A stretch of 64,000 nt of DNA. It comes from Thalassospira xiamenensis M-5 = DSM 17429. GTDB lineage: Bacteria > Pseudomonadota > Alphaproteobacteria > Rhodospirillales > Thalassospiraceae. The position numbers were made by a program, and so were the translations under genes. Each line of letters opens with the position of its first letter. Position 1 is the first letter of the stretch. The DNA lies in contig NZ_CP004388.1 of the NCBI RefSeq assembly GCF_000300235.2, positions 539,501 through 603,500 of the forward strand, read 5' to 3'. Of this stretch, positions 45,568 to 54,636 are shown piece after piece. The notes beneath the pieces are model-generated. The model was not told the DNA's origin. It ran no database searches and saw nothing but the letters and a program-made list of their open reading frames with translations.

Positions 45568-46071
45568 ATGACGTCCAGTATCGAGATCACATCGCCCAGC
45601 GATCCCGCCCTTGTTCCGTTCGACCGGCTTGTTGAAATTCTGCTGGCCGCCTTTGCCTTTCAGGACGATATCGTCGATCCGCCAAGTTCGGCAAAATCGG
45701 TCAATATTGCCGAACTTCAATGGCGGTTTGCCCGTGATACGCTGTTTCTGGCCCATGATTCAGCGGGTCGTGTCATTGGCCAGGTCTGGATCGAGGATGT
45801 TGGCAAAGACGCCTATCTTTATAAATTGTCGGTTGATCCGTCCATTCAGGGCGGCGGCATTGGCAAGGCACTGGTCGAGGCGGCCTGCGCCCATGCCGGA
45901 AAGGCGGGCAAGGCAAACATGCGGCTCCACGTTCGGGTTGAACTGACCGGTAATATTGCCTTTTTCAAGTCGCGCGGCTTTGAAATCGCCGGTGAAGGCG
46001 TTCACGATGGTTATGATCGCACGACATTCTGGAAAATGGCGCGGCCTTTACAGATGGCGAAATCGGCCTGA
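45568..46071 (+). CDS. GNAT family N-acetyltransferase
   Basis: This 167-residue protein has the acetyl-CoA loop LSVDPSIQGGGIGKALVEAA (about residues 88-107) and the C-terminal GNIAFFKSRGFEIAGEG of GNAT proteins. It is read divergently from accA. The substrate is unknown. Confidence 0.9.
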   Translation: MTSSIEITSPSDPALVPFDRLVEILLAAFAFQDDIVDPPSSAKSVNIAELQWRFARDTLFLAHDSAGRVIGQVWIEDVGKDAYLYKLSVDPSIQGGGIGKALVEAACAHAGKAGKANMRLHVRVELTGNIAFFKSRGFEIAGEGVHDGYDRTTFWKMARPLQMAKSA

Positions 46072-46083
46072 TCCAACCGGCAG

Positions 46084-46449
46084 TCAGGCGACGTCGGTTT
46101 CGGGTTTGGTGGCATAATAGGGAACGTGGGTTTCGCCCCAGTCCTTGAGAGCCACGATAATATGGCGCAGCGTTTCGCCCTTGGCCGTCAGGCTGTATTC
46201 CACGCGCGGCGGGACTTCGGCATAGACTTCGCGGTGGATCAGGCCGTCGGCCTCCATCTCGCGCAGTTGGCGGGTCAGCATGCGCTGTGTCACGCCGGGC
46301 ATCAGACGACGCAATTGATTGAACCGTTTTGTCCCGTCCAGCAGATGGAACAGGACGACACCCTTCCATTTGCCACCAATCACGTCCAGTGTCCCTTCGA
46401 CCGGGCAGCCGGGGCTGCGATCCGGGGGGCAGGCCAATCTCGATGCCAT
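46084..46449 (-). CDS. HxlR family transcriptional regulator
   Basis: From ATG 46449, with AAGGAG upstream, the protein has 121 residues and the HxlR winged helix: CPVEGTLDVIGGKWKGVVLFHL, then RFNQLRRLMPGVTQRMLTRQL. Two cysteines near the N-terminus (Cys7 and Cys15) are typical of redox- or electrophile-sensing members. It is divergent from the dehydrogenase gene at 46592, with an inverted repeat between them. Confidence 0.92.
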   Translation of the reverse strand: MASRLACPPDRSPGCPVEGTLDVIGGKWKGVVLFHLLDGTKRFNQLRRLMPGVTQRMLTRQLREMEADGLIHREVYAEVPPRVEYSLTAKGETLRHIIVALKDWGETHVPYYATKPETDVA

Positions 46450-46479
46450 CAAATGGCTCCTTAAATCCGCAGAAAACGT

Positions 46480-46505
46480 CAATAGTATACAAAATGACAC
46501 TATTG
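46480..46505. promoter_or_regulatory. Probable HxlR operator
   Basis: CAATAGT (46480-46486) and ACTATTG (46499-46505) are perfect inverted repeats with a 12-base spacer, between the divergent regulator and dehydrogenase genes. HxlR-type regulators typically bind such sites to control a divergent reductase. Confidence 0.72.
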
Positions 46506-46591
46506 GTCCAAATTGTGCTTACTTACGATTATCGCTATAATGCGCTAGGTCTGGTGCATTCGCAATTCAAACCTTTGATCAAAAGGATGAC

Positions 46592-47617
46592 ATGATGAAA
46601 GCAATCGGACTTTATAAAGCAGCCCCCGTCGAGACGGACGGGCTGTTCCGTGAAATCGATATGGAAACTCCAAAGGCCGAAGGCCGGGATATTCTGGTCC
46701 GGGTCAAGGGTGTTGCCGTCAACCCGGTCGATTTCAAAGTGCGCCGCGGCAAGGCGGATGATGGCAATTTCAAAATCCTCGGCTGGGATGCGGCCGGTGT
46801 TGTTGAAGCGGTTGGCGAGGATGTCACCCTGTTTCGTCCGGGTGATGCGGTCTGGTATGCCGGGGATGTGACCCGGTCTGGCAGCAATGCTCAGTTCCAG
46901 CTTGTCGATGAACGGATCGTTGCGCCAAAGCCAAAGTCGCTTGGCTTTGCCGATGCAGCGGCACTGCCATTGACCACGATTACGGCGTGGGAGGCCCTGT
47001 TTGACCGGATGATGATTGATCGCAACGCCAGGGACGCCAATGCGGGCAAGGTGCTTTTGGTGATTGGCGGGGCCGGTGGGGTTGGATCGATTGCGATCCA
47101 GCTTGGCAAACTGGCGGGATTGACCGTGATTGCAACCGCATCGCGCCCGGAAACCATTGATTGGGTCAAAAAACTTGGTGCCGATCAGGTGATCAACCAC
47201 CGCAATCCGTTGAATGACGAGCTAACGGCAATCGGCATTACCCATGTCGATTACATTCTGTGCACGTCGGAAACCGATCAGTATTTCGATGTCATGGCCG
47301 AAATCATCGCCCCGCAAGGTCGGATCGCGACGATCACCGAGGCCAGCGAAAACCATAATGTCGATCTGCTGAAGGCGAAATCGGCCAGCTTTTCCTATGA
47401 ATTCATGTTTACCCGTTCGATGTTCCAGACCCCGGACATGATCGAACAGCACAAATTGCTGGCGACCGTGGCCGATCTGATCGATGCCGGAACCCTGAAA
47501 AATACCGCAAATGAAAGTTTCGGGGCCTTGACACCCGAAAGCCTGCGCAAGGCGCATGCGTTGCTGGAATCCGGCAAGGCCATTGGCAAGATCACCTTTG
47601 AGGGCATCGCGGATTAA
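46592..47617 (+). CDS. Zinc-type alcohol dehydrogenase-like protein / quinone oxidoreductase (MDR superfamily)
   Basis: This 341-residue MDR protein has an N-terminal GroES-like domain (GVAVNPVDFKVRRG) and a Rossmann loop LLVIGGAGGVGSIAIQLGKL (about 150-169). No structural-zinc cysteine cluster is visible, so it is probably an NADPH-dependent quinone or enone reductase of the 'zinc-binding alcohol dehydrogenase family' subgroup. Probable start is ATG 46592, with ATG 46595 equally possible. HxlR control suggests induction by electrophiles (inference). Confidence 0.9.
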   Translation: MMKAIGLYKAAPVETDGLFREIDMETPKAEGRDILVRVKGVAVNPVDFKVRRGKADDGNFKILGWDAAGVVEAVGEDVTLFRPGDAVWYAGDVTRSGSNAQFQLVDERIVAPKPKSLGFADAAALPLTTITAWEALFDRMMIDRNARDANAGKVLLVIGGAGGVGSIAIQLGKLAGLTVIATASRPETIDWVKKLGADQVINHRNPLNDELTAIGITHVDYILCTSETDQYFDVMAEIIAPQGRIATITEASENHNVDLLKAKSASFSYEFMFTRSMFQTPDMIEQHKLLATVADLIDAGTLKNTANESFGALTPESLRKAHALLESGKAIGKITFEGIAD

Positions 47618-47641
47618 CCTGTTGCGGTTGCCATAAAAGCA

Positions 47642-47670
47642 AAGGGGTGCCTGGCGGCACCCCTTCTTGT
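47642..47670 (+). terminator. Terminator of the dehydrogenase gene
   Basis: AAGGGGTGCC (47642-47651) and GGCACCCCTT (47656-47665) pair perfectly around a TGGC loop, followed by CTTGTTT. It could also serve the convergent lyase gene. Confidence 0.8.
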
Positions 47671-47688
47671 TTGGCAGAGTGTGATGAT

Positions 47689-48675
47689 TTATCCCGCGTC
47701 GCGTGCGGCAATGGCTTCGGCCTGTTTGACCATGACTTCGGCCTGTTTGATGGATGCGATATCGATCAGTCGGCCATCAAGGGCGACGGCACCGGCACCT
47801 TCGGCCTGTGCCTTGGTCATGGCTTCAAGGATGCGTTTGGCCTTGGTGACCTCGGCCTCGGACGGGGAATAGACATCGTTGGCAAGGGTGATCTGGCTGG
47901 GATGAATGGCCCATTTGCCTTCGCAGCCCAGCACCATGGCGCGTGCGGCTTGGGCGCGATAGCCATCCGGATCGGAAAAATCGCCAAACGGGCCGTCAAT
48001 CGGGCGCAGGCCATTGGCGCGTGCGGCCACCACCATGCGGGCAATGGCATAGTGCCACATATCGCCCCAGTGATAATCGCGCGGATTGTCGCCGTCCTTG
48101 TCGGTCAGAACGCCATAATGCGGGTTCGGGCCGCCGATGCCGGTTGTCATGGCCTTGGTCGAGGCGGCGTAATCGGCAACCCCGAAATGCAGGCTTTCAT
48201 TGCGTTTGGAGGCACCGGCAATTTCGTGGATATTCTGCATGCCAAGGGCGGTTTCAATGATCAGTTCGAACCCGATGCGTTTTTTGCGGCCCTTTGCGGC
48301 CTCGATCTGGGTTGCCATCATATCAAGTGCATAAACATCGGCGGCCGTTCCGACCTTTGGGATCATGATCAGGTCAAGCCGGTCACCGGCCTGTTCGAGC
48401 ACATCCACGACATCGCGATACATATAATGTGTATCAAGACCATTGATGCGGACCGAGAGCACCTTGTCGCCCCAGTCAATGTCGTTGATCGCGGCAATGA
48501 TGTTCTTGCGCGCCTGTTCCTTGTCGTTTGGCGCAACCGCGTCCTCAAGATCAAGGAAGATCGCATCGGCCTTTGATCTGGCGGCCTTTTCAAACAGTTC
48601 GATGCGGCTGCCCGGAACGGCCAGTTCGGACCGGTTCAGACGTGCCGGGGCCGGGGTCGGTGTGGTGAAGCTCAT
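47689..48675 (-). CDS. mcl1: L-malyl-CoA / beta-methylmalyl-CoA lyase (CoA ester lyase)
   Basis: From ATG 48675 (site GGAGAG) the protein has 328 residues and the HpcH/HpaI-citrate lyase beta fold. Segments such as DAIFLDLEDAVAPNDKEQAR, VRINGLDTHYMYRDVVDVLE, FELIIETALGMQN and DGPFGDFSDPDGYRAQA closely match Mcl1 of Rhodobacter. Mcl1 cleaves malyl-CoA to glyoxylate and acetyl-CoA, and methylmalyl-CoA to glyoxylate and propionyl-CoA, in the ethylmalonyl-CoA pathway. The rest of that pathway is outside the window. Confidence 0.88.
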   Translation of the reverse strand: MSFTTPTPAPARLNRSELAVPGSRIELFEKAARSKADAIFLDLEDAVAPNDKEQARKNIIAAINDIDWGDKVLSVRINGLDTHYMYRDVVDVLEQAGDRLDLIMIPKVGTAADVYALDMMATQIEAAKGRKKRIGFELIIETALGMQNIHEIAGASKRNESLHFGVADYAASTKAMTTGIGGPNPHYGVLTDKDGDNPRDYHWGDMWHYAIARMVVAARANGLRPIDGPFGDFSDPDGYRAQAARAMVLGCEGKWAIHPSQITLANDVYSPSEAEVTKAKRILEAMTKAQAEGAGAVALDGRLIDIASIKQAEVMVKQAEAIAARDAG

Positions 48676-49086
48676 GGTAACGTCTCTCCAAAGCCTGTCA
48701 TTCTGGAAGGATCGGCCTGTTTGTGTTTGGGCCAAGCTTCCGGCGTTAAATGCTTTTGTCCCGTTTTCGGGATCGTACCGTGGCCGCCGTGACAGAATTC
48801 TGAGCCCGCGGTCATTGTGCGCCGCAGTGAAATAGAGCGAATTTGATCCAATTTATGGTGCGCATGCTAACAGATGCAAGCCATTTTGCGCACACGACCA
48901 TTGTCTGATGCCAACCGGAAGGCAACCCTGATGCGGGTCTGTCCGACTGGATTAGAAAAAACGCAGAAACAAGGCATAAAGCAATGGCCCGTTAAGGGCG
49001 CAGTGGTTAGATTACCCGGAATATTGCGGATCGGCTGTGCCCGTTTCCGTATCCTTGGGGGAATTTCAGGCAGAACCACACCGCCC
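48676..49086. other. Gap between divergent mcl1 and cyclase genes
   Basis: About 410 bases hold the two divergent promoters. An in-frame ATG at 48874 would extend the cyclase by 71 residues. That extension is not hydrophobic or domain-like and has no good ribosome site, so I treat it as leader. I see no clear operator. Confidence 0.45.
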
Positions 49087-50247
49087 ATGCGTCGCGCTTA
49101 TTCCATTCTTGTCTCTGCCGGGCTGGCACCCTTTCTGATTTTGGGGGCTTGCCTTGTGCTTGCGCTTTCACCGGGGCTGGTGCCGGGTGAACTGGCAGGG
49201 CTTGTGCGATATGGCCCCTTTATTCTGGCCCTTCTGGGCGGTGCGATCGGCTGGTGGTTTAACCGCGGGCGGGCGGTTTTCGTCATGATCCTGCTTCTGG
49301 TCTGCTACTGGTTGCTGGTGGGAAATGGCGGCGGATTTTCAGCCGATGGTTTGGCATTCCTGCGCATTGCGACGCTTTATCTGATCCCGGTTAATCTGCT
49401 GGTTCTGGGATTTACCAAGGAACGCGGGGTTCTTAATCCGCGTGGCATTGCCAGGATGCTGGTGCTGGGATTGCAGCTTTTTGTCATGCTGATGCTGGCC
49501 GGCAAGGCTGATGTCGGGGCGGCCCTGTATCAGGTCCTTAATTACCGGCTGATCGATACCGGAAGTTTTATGGCCGACATGCCGCAACCGGCCCTTATCC
49601 TGTCGATCCTGTCGGTCGGTATTCTGCTTGCACTGCATCGCCCGCTTGAAACCAGCTTTGCCGCCGCGATCATTGCTATTGCGGTGGCAACTGTCATGGG
49701 CCCCGGTTTTATCAAGTTCGGTTATCTGGCGGCAACCGGTGTGGTTCTGGCCGGGTTGGCACAGGAAGCCTGGCGGATGGCATTTGTCGATGATCTGACC
49801 GGGTTGCCCGGGCGGCGTGCCTTGGGCCATGCCTTGGCCGAACTAGGCAGCCAGTATGCGATTGCCATGCTTGATGTCGATCATTTCAAGAAATTCAACG
49901 ATACCTATGGCCATGATGTCGGTGACATCGTGCTGCGCAAGGTTTCCCGCGAACTGGCGCGGGTTGGCGGCGGAGGAAAAGCCTTCCGCTATGGTGGCGA
50001 GGAATTCACCGTTGTCTTTGCCGGACGGAGTGCTGAAAAAGCCCACGAGCCGCTTGAAGCCCTTCGCAAGCGGATTGCCGCAACCAGAATTACCCCGCCC
50101 GACAAAAACAAGACGGTTTCCGTGACAATTTCGGTTGGTCTTTCGGAACGTGACGAGGATGTTGACGATCCGTGGGCGGTGCTGAAACAGGCAGACGAAA
50201 AACTTTATGCCGCCAAGCAGGCCGGGCGTAACCGGGTTGCGGTTTAA
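49087..50247 (+). CDS. Membrane-bound GGDEF diguanylate cyclase
   Basis: Counting from ATG 49087 the protein has 386 residues: six or seven membrane helices (about 8-225), then a GGDEF domain with DVDHFKKFNDTYGHDVGD and the active site YGGEEF. The inhibitory RxxD site usually five residues before GGEEF is absent (RVGGGGKAFRYGGEEF), so product inhibition may be missing. It makes c-di-GMP at the inner membrane. The start is uncertain; an ATG at 48874 is in frame. Confidence 0.85.
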   Translation: MRRAYSILVSAGLAPFLILGACLVLALSPGLVPGELAGLVRYGPFILALLGGAIGWWFNRGRAVFVMILLLVCYWLLVGNGGGFSADGLAFLRIATLYLIPVNLLVLGFTKERGVLNPRGIARMLVLGLQLFVMLMLAGKADVGAALYQVLNYRLIDTGSFMADMPQPALILSILSVGILLALHRPLETSFAAAIIAIAVATVMGPGFIKFGYLAATGVVLAGLAQEAWRMAFVDDLTGLPGRRALGHALAELGSQYAIAMLDVDHFKKFNDTYGHDVGDIVLRKVSRELARVGGGGKAFRYGGEEFTVVFAGRSAEKAHEPLEALRKRIAATRITPPDKNKTVSVTISVGLSERDEDVDDPWAVLKQADEKLYAAKQAGRNRVAV

Positions 50248-50398
50248 GGGCATCATTGGCGCGGTGTCGTGCCATTACTGGCAGAAAACCCGCATTTCCG
50301 GTTGAAAATCGAACTATATTTTAGGTTTTATTTTCCTTTTTAGAATCACCCATAGGGCGTACCGTTGAGTCGTTTCATTCAACGACAGGAGGCCTTCC

Positions 50399-52255
50399 AT
50401 GGCACGGATCATCGGTACAAACGAAGACGACGTGTTGAACCATACCTCTCGTGGTCGTGACATTATTTATGGGCTGGATGGTGATGATGAAATCCATTTC
50501 AGCGAGTCAGACACGGTGATCGGTGGAGCCGGGGCCGACAGCTTTTTCGTCAGTGGGCGATCTGACGATTACGTATTGTCCTATGCGACGTCGCGCGAAC
50601 CGCTAACCTTCAAATTCTACAATAACGAAGATGCCCCGTCTGGCGAACAGGTGGCCGAACTTGACGTCAGTGGTGGTGATGCGGATGGCGATCAGCTGAT
50701 TGTTGGTGAGTATGGCGATCATATCTCCCAGAAGCTGGGCGTGATTGGTACTGACGGAGACGATTATTTTGAAGGAGAAATAAGTGCGGTCGAAGGTGGC
50801 GGCGGTGCCGATACCATCAACTTTGATTTCCGCGATATTTTTCCCTCTTCCTATTCCCGCTATGCGCCGACTGTTGCCTATGGCAGTTCGCCCGAAGCCA
50901 TTTACTTCGATCAGGACAGCATGAAGGGTTATGGCGGGGATGCCGAGGGGGACAGAATTTCCTTTGCCGACGATAGCGAGCTTCGCGATCTGAACATACG
51001 CGGATCAAATCATGATGACCTGCTGATTGGTGGGGAGGAGCGCGGTGGCACCCTGTTTGGCGCGGGGGGCGATGATCTGATGATCGGTCGCGGTGGTGAC
51101 AATACAATGGTTGGCGATACCGGCAATGACACCCTGATGGGAAATGACGGTGATGACCACCTGACAGGCGGCAGTGGGGCCGATTTCCTTGATGGCGGCA
51201 GCGGGCAGGACACGATCAGCTATCAGACGTCTGCCGAGGCTGTGCATATTGATCTTGGCGCGGGCATTGCCGAAGGTGGCGATGCCAACGGGGATGTCCT
51301 GATTGATGTCGAGGACATTTTCGGAACCAGCCATCGCGACCTTTTGATCGGTGACGATCAGGACAACAATATTGATGGCTATTTTGGATATGACACCATC
51401 TATGGCAATGGCGGTGATGACACGCTAACCGGGGCGACGGCCTATGGTGGTGAGGGCAACGATACCCTTTCTGGCACGGAATATGGCCAGCCTGATCGCG
51501 ACTACCTTTACGGTGATGCCGGTGATGACACCATTCTGGGTAATGAAGGTGGCGATTATCTATATGGCGGCGAGGGCAATGACACGGTTCTGGCCGGTGA
51601 GGTGTATTATGACGATGATCTCTTTCCGCCGGACGGCACCCATGCCGATGGCGGAGACGGAGATGACATTGTCAAAGGCCACAATGCGGACGACTTTCTT
51701 TATGGCGGCACCGGGAATGACCTTATCGAAGGGGGTATGGGTGACGACGCAATGTATGGTGAGGATGGTCAGGACATCATGCGCGGGGATCACGGCGATG
51801 ATCAGTTAGTGGCCGGTGCTGGTCGCGACCTTCTGGAAGGTGGTCGCGGCGCGGACCGAATGTTCGGGCAAGACGGGCATGATGTCCTGCGCGGGGACCA
51901 TGGCGAAGACGCGCTGTTTGGCGGGGATGGCAATGACCTTCTGACCGGCGGTGCATCGTCGGACAATTTCGTCTGGGTCCGGTTCGAAGGCGGGGCGGAA
52001 CGCGATCGCATTACCGATTTCGAAGCAGGCGAAAATGGTGACAGGCTTTTGCTGGGCAAGACATTCCAGGAAAAAAGCGGCATCGATGATTTTGATGATT
52101 TCATCCATCACGCCGAACAGAACGACACAGGTGTTTATGTCGATTTCAGTGGTGGTCGACATTACAGCTATGGCGTTCAGATCGACGGGATCGAGATCGG
52201 CGATCTGGTTGAAGGCAACGTGGCCTTTGATGTCGACGATTACGGAAGCTTGTAA
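50399..52255 (+). CDS. RTX (haemolysin-type calcium-binding repeat) protein
   Basis: This 618-residue, very acidic protein is built of many GGxGxDxLxG nonapeptides (for example YGGEGNDTV, GGDGNDLLTGG) in several blocks, with linker blocks of the SYQTSAEAVHIDLGAG type. The end reads RDRITDFEAGENGDRLLL then a non-repeat tail, as in type I-secreted proteins. It lacks a Sec signal. No protease, lipase or adhesin domain is visible, and no type I secretion genes are nearby. Calcium-dependent folding outside the cell is expected. The SD AGGAGG is preceded by two alternative short hairpins (50363-50384 and 50369-50386). Confidence 0.9.
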   Translation: MARIIGTNEDDVLNHTSRGRDIIYGLDGDDEIHFSESDTVIGGAGADSFFVSGRSDDYVLSYATSREPLTFKFYNNEDAPSGEQVAELDVSGGDADGDQLIVGEYGDHISQKLGVIGTDGDDYFEGEISAVEGGGGADTINFDFRDIFPSSYSRYAPTVAYGSSPEAIYFDQDSMKGYGGDAEGDRISFADDSELRDLNIRGSNHDDLLIGGEERGGTLFGAGGDDLMIGRGGDNTMVGDTGNDTLMGNDGDDHLTGGSGADFLDGGSGQDTISYQTSAEAVHIDLGAGIAEGGDANGDVLIDVEDIFGTSHRDLLIGDDQDNNIDGYFGYDTIYGNGGDDTLTGATAYGGEGNDTLSGTEYGQPDRDYLYGDAGDDTILGNEGGDYLYGGEGNDTVLAGEVYYDDDLFPPDGTHADGGDGDDIVKGHNADDFLYGGTGNDLIEGGMGDDAMYGEDGQDIMRGDHGDDQLVAGAGRDLLEGGRGADRMFGQDGHDVLRGDHGEDALFGGDGNDLLTGGASSDNFVWVRFEGGAERDRITDFEAGENGDRLLLGKTFQEKSGIDDFDDFIHHAEQNDTGVYVDFSGGRHYSYGVQIDGIEIGDLVEGNVAFDVDDYGSL

Positions 52256-52264
52256 GCCGCGACG

Positions 52265-52789
52265 CTATTTCAGTTCTTCAAACCCGAACAGCATGCGCAT
52301 TGATCCGGCGGTGTTGGCAAGCGTTGCCAGACAGGCAGCCGCACGGTCGGCCGGGATGGCAACCGCAAAGCGTGTTGTATAGATGCGCGCGTCTTTTTCA
52401 TCGGTTGCCGATGCCGCCAGTTGCACGATATTGGCGTTGAATTCGATGAAAATTTCCGACAGTCGGGCGATCAGGCCGGGTTGATCAATGCCGGAACATT
52501 CAATCATGTGCGTGGCCCCCGGTGCGCGGGTCAGAAGCGGGGCGGGCTGAATTTCTTCGACGGTGATTTCGGCCTGTTCCATCGGCAGTTCACAAAGGGC
52601 TGCCTCGCATTCGGTGATCGGGCAGGTGTCGGGCAATTCGCAGGTGGTGACAAAATTCGCGCGCCCCTGATCGAGCACAAAGCTGGTCGGCCCCAGATTG
52701 GCACCGATATCAAACAGACGACCGGATATATCCGATACCAAACCGACACGATCAGTGCAGGAAATGGTGATGCGCGTGTTGGCATTCAT
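52265..52789 (-). CDS. ACT-domain protein, glycine cleavage system regulator-like
   Basis: This 174-residue protein has two ACT domains (about 7-75 and 92-165). The first opens ITISCTDRVGLVSDISGRLF and the second MIECSGIDQPGLIARLSEIF. The layout matches GcvR-like proteins, which sense glycine or related amino acids and act on transcriptional regulators. No gcv gene is in the window, so the role is by family only. Confidence 0.85.
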   Translation of the reverse strand: MNANTRITISCTDRVGLVSDISGRLFDIGANLGPTSFVLDQGRANFVTTCELPDTCPITECEAALCELPMEQAEITVEEIQPAPLLTRAPGATHMIECSGIDQPGLIARLSEIFIEFNANIVQLAASATDEKDARIYTTRFAVAIPADRAAACLATLANTAGSMRMLFGFEELK

Positions 52790-53042
52790 GCTTGGGGCTC
52801 CTTGAGGCGATCATAAGATGGCATCAAGCATAGCATTCCTTGCCGTTTCCGGGCACCGGCTTTTTCCCGTTTTCAAGACGCACAATCGATGCTGTACGCA
52901 GGACGGCCCTGTGTGGATGTCGGGCGGTCATCACAATTAAATGATGGATCAGAATGGATCCGTTGGGTGCGAAGGGTGCGTACGGATTTCGACAGCACAA
53001 ATGTCGGGAACATCCGACGACATATGGACAGGAGTTCGAAAC

Positions 53043-53531
53043 ATGACTGCTTTTAAGAAAACCGTGATCGCAACCGTTACCGCCGCGGCACTCGCATTGG
53101 CAACCCTTCCGGCAAAGGCCGCCGACATCGTGGATACAGCTGTATCTGCCGGGTCCTTTAAGACGCTTGTTGCCGCGGTTCAGGGCGCCGGGCTTGTCGA
53201 AACCCTTAAAGGTGAAGGGCCCTTTACCGTTTTCGCGCCGACCGATGATGCGTTTGCCAAGCTGCCAGCAGGAACTGTCGACGACCTTCTGAAACCGGAA
53301 AACAAGGAAAAGCTGGTGGCCATCCTGACCTATCATGTGGTGCCGGGCAAGGTTATGTCGACGGACATCGCGGGCAAGGAAATGGAAGTTGCCAGCGTTC
53401 AGGGCGACACCATTGATGTAAATGCGACCAGTGGTGTCATGGTTGACGATGCAACGGTAACCCAGGCCGATATCGAGGCCGATAACGGCGTTATTCACGT
53501 TATCGATACCGTCATCATGCCGGGTATGTAA
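53043..53531 (+). CDS. Secreted fasciclin-domain protein
   Basis: From ATG 53043 (AGGAG upstream) the protein has 162 residues: a signal peptide ending LPAKAA (about residue 24) and one FAS1 domain with the H1 and H2 boxes [15 protein letters not shown] and [11 protein letters not shown], and YH motif [12 protein letters not shown]1 proteins mediate adhesion or matrix contact. The longer frame to 52941 is rejected because it precedes the signal peptide. Confidence 0.93.
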   Translation: MTAFKKTVIATVTAAALALATLPAKAADIVDTAVSAGSFKTLVAAVQGAGLVETLKGEGPFTVFAPTDDAFAKLPAGTVDDLLKPENKEKLVAILTYHVVPGKVMSTDIAGKEMEVASVQGDTIDVNATSGVMVDDATVTQADIEADNGVIHVIDTVIMPGM

Positions 53532-53550
53532 TCGGCCAGCATATATTTGC

Positions 53551-53592
53551 GCAAAAAAGTCAGGCCCGGACGGGATCGTCCGGGCCTTTGTG
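53551..53592. terminator. Bidirectional terminator
   Basis: AGGCCCGGACG (53562-53572) and CGTCCGGGCCT (53577-53587) form a perfect stem. On the minus strand it is followed by GACTTTTTTG (strong, for the DUF533 gene), on the plus strand by TTGTGT (weak, for the fasciclin gene). Confidence 0.85.
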
Positions 53593-53611
53593 TATTATGT
53601 CGGTTGGTTTG

Positions 53612-54337
53612 CTATCTGGCGGCGAATTCGCGCCGTGCGCCTTCGGCCTGTGTATCAAGATGGGCCCGCAATTCGCCAGGCAGGCCAAGGCAACCGGCAA
53701 GCCGGTCAAGATATTGCTGTTCGACCTGTTCATCGGGATCAATCGACAGGCTGGATGCCAGATAGATTTCGGCACCCTGTTCGCTGGTGCGTGCGAGACG
53801 GGCAATCGCCAGCGGATCGGCATCGGCGGAAAATGCATCAAACAGAAACGCCTTTTCCGATGCGCCCAGTTCAAACTGTTCGATCTGGGCGGCAATGCGT
53901 TTGTGTTCTGCCTGATCGATATGTCCGTCGGATTTGGCGGCGGCAATCATGGCGCGCACCAATGCAAGGCGGAAATCAACATCATCCTCGCCGCGTTCCT
54001 GCTCCGGGGCAAAGCCGCTATCGGCTGGAATACTGGCAAGATCGGTATCGCGCGCATGGTTTTGTGGTTTCTGGCGGTTGCTGTAATCGCGCCATGCCTT
54101 ATAGGCAAGGCCCGCGACCAGTGCCGTGCCGCCGTACGCCAGCACTTTGCCGCCCATCTTGCGGCCCTTTTTTGAACCAAGAACCGCAGATATCAGCCCG
54201 CCGCTTAGCGCGCCACCAACGAGGCCGCCGCCCAGGCCGCCGCCCAATCCGCCGGATGTAGCCTGCCTGATTTGGTTGCCTATTTGCCCGGAACTTTTCG
54301 AGCCGAGCACATCGCCGAGAATCTTGCCGATATCCAT
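53612..54337 (-). CDS. DUF533 / TerB-like protein with membrane segment
   Basis: This 241-residue protein has a glycine-rich N-terminal region with a hydrophobic stretch (about residues 26-85) and a helical TerB-like/DUF533 C-terminal domain (RLALVRAMIAAAKSDGHIDQAEHKRI), as in YebE. AAGGAG precedes the ATG. The family is associated with the inner membrane and stress. The mechanism is unknown. Confidence 0.85.
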   Translation of the reverse strand: MDIGKILGDVLGSKSSGQIGNQIRQATSGGLGGGLGGGLVGGALSGGLISAVLGSKKGRKMGGKVLAYGGTALVAGLAYKAWRDYSNRQKPQNHARDTDLASIPADSGFAPEQERGEDDVDFRLALVRAMIAAAKSDGHIDQAEHKRIAAQIEQFELGASEKAFLFDAFSADADPLAIARLARTSEQGAEIYLASSLSIDPDEQVEQQYLDRLAGCLGLPGELRAHLDTQAEGARREFAAR

Positions 54338-54526
54338 TCCTGTCTCCTTGCGGACCTTGGTGCTGTTTCCTTCAGATATGTCTGAGGAGGCAGACGGGGC
54401 AAGGATGACGGGGGCAAGTTACGTCAAACGAGGGGGGAATCGGGTCTGGGATGTAATCCGCTTCACATTTCTGCGTTCCGAAAGACCGGACAGCGAAAGC
54501 GCGATAAATTTTGATCCGGAAATGGC

Positions 54527-54556
54527 AAAGGCCCGACGCGATAACGTCGGGCCTTT
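54527..54556 (-). terminator. Terminator of tRNA-Arg
   Basis: AAAGGCCCGACG (54527-54538) and CGTCGGGCCTTT (54545-54556) pair perfectly around a six-base loop, immediately 3' of the tRNA on the minus strand. Confidence 0.85.
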
Positions 54557-54559
54557 GAA

Positions 54560-54636
54560 TGGCGCGCCCGGAAGGATTCGAACCTCCGGCCTTCTGATTC
54601 GTAGTCAGATGCTCTATCCAGCTGAGCTACGGGCGC
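54560..54636 (-). tRNA. tRNA-Arg (anticodon ACG)
   Basis: The minus strand folds as a 77-base tRNA. The acceptor GCGCCCG pairs with CGGGCGC, and discriminator G and encoded CCA end at 54560. The D arm GCTCAGCTGGATAGAGC, the anticodon arm CTGACTACGAATCAG and the T arm with GGTTCGAATCC are all present. Anticodon ACG reads CGN arginine codons after A-to-I editing. Confidence 0.96.

Noticed and set aside
50399..52255. Tandem DNA repeats in the RTX gene as a CRISPR or satellite array
   Set aside because: The repeats are in-frame codons for GGxGxD nonapeptides and vary at the DNA level; no fixed spacer structure.
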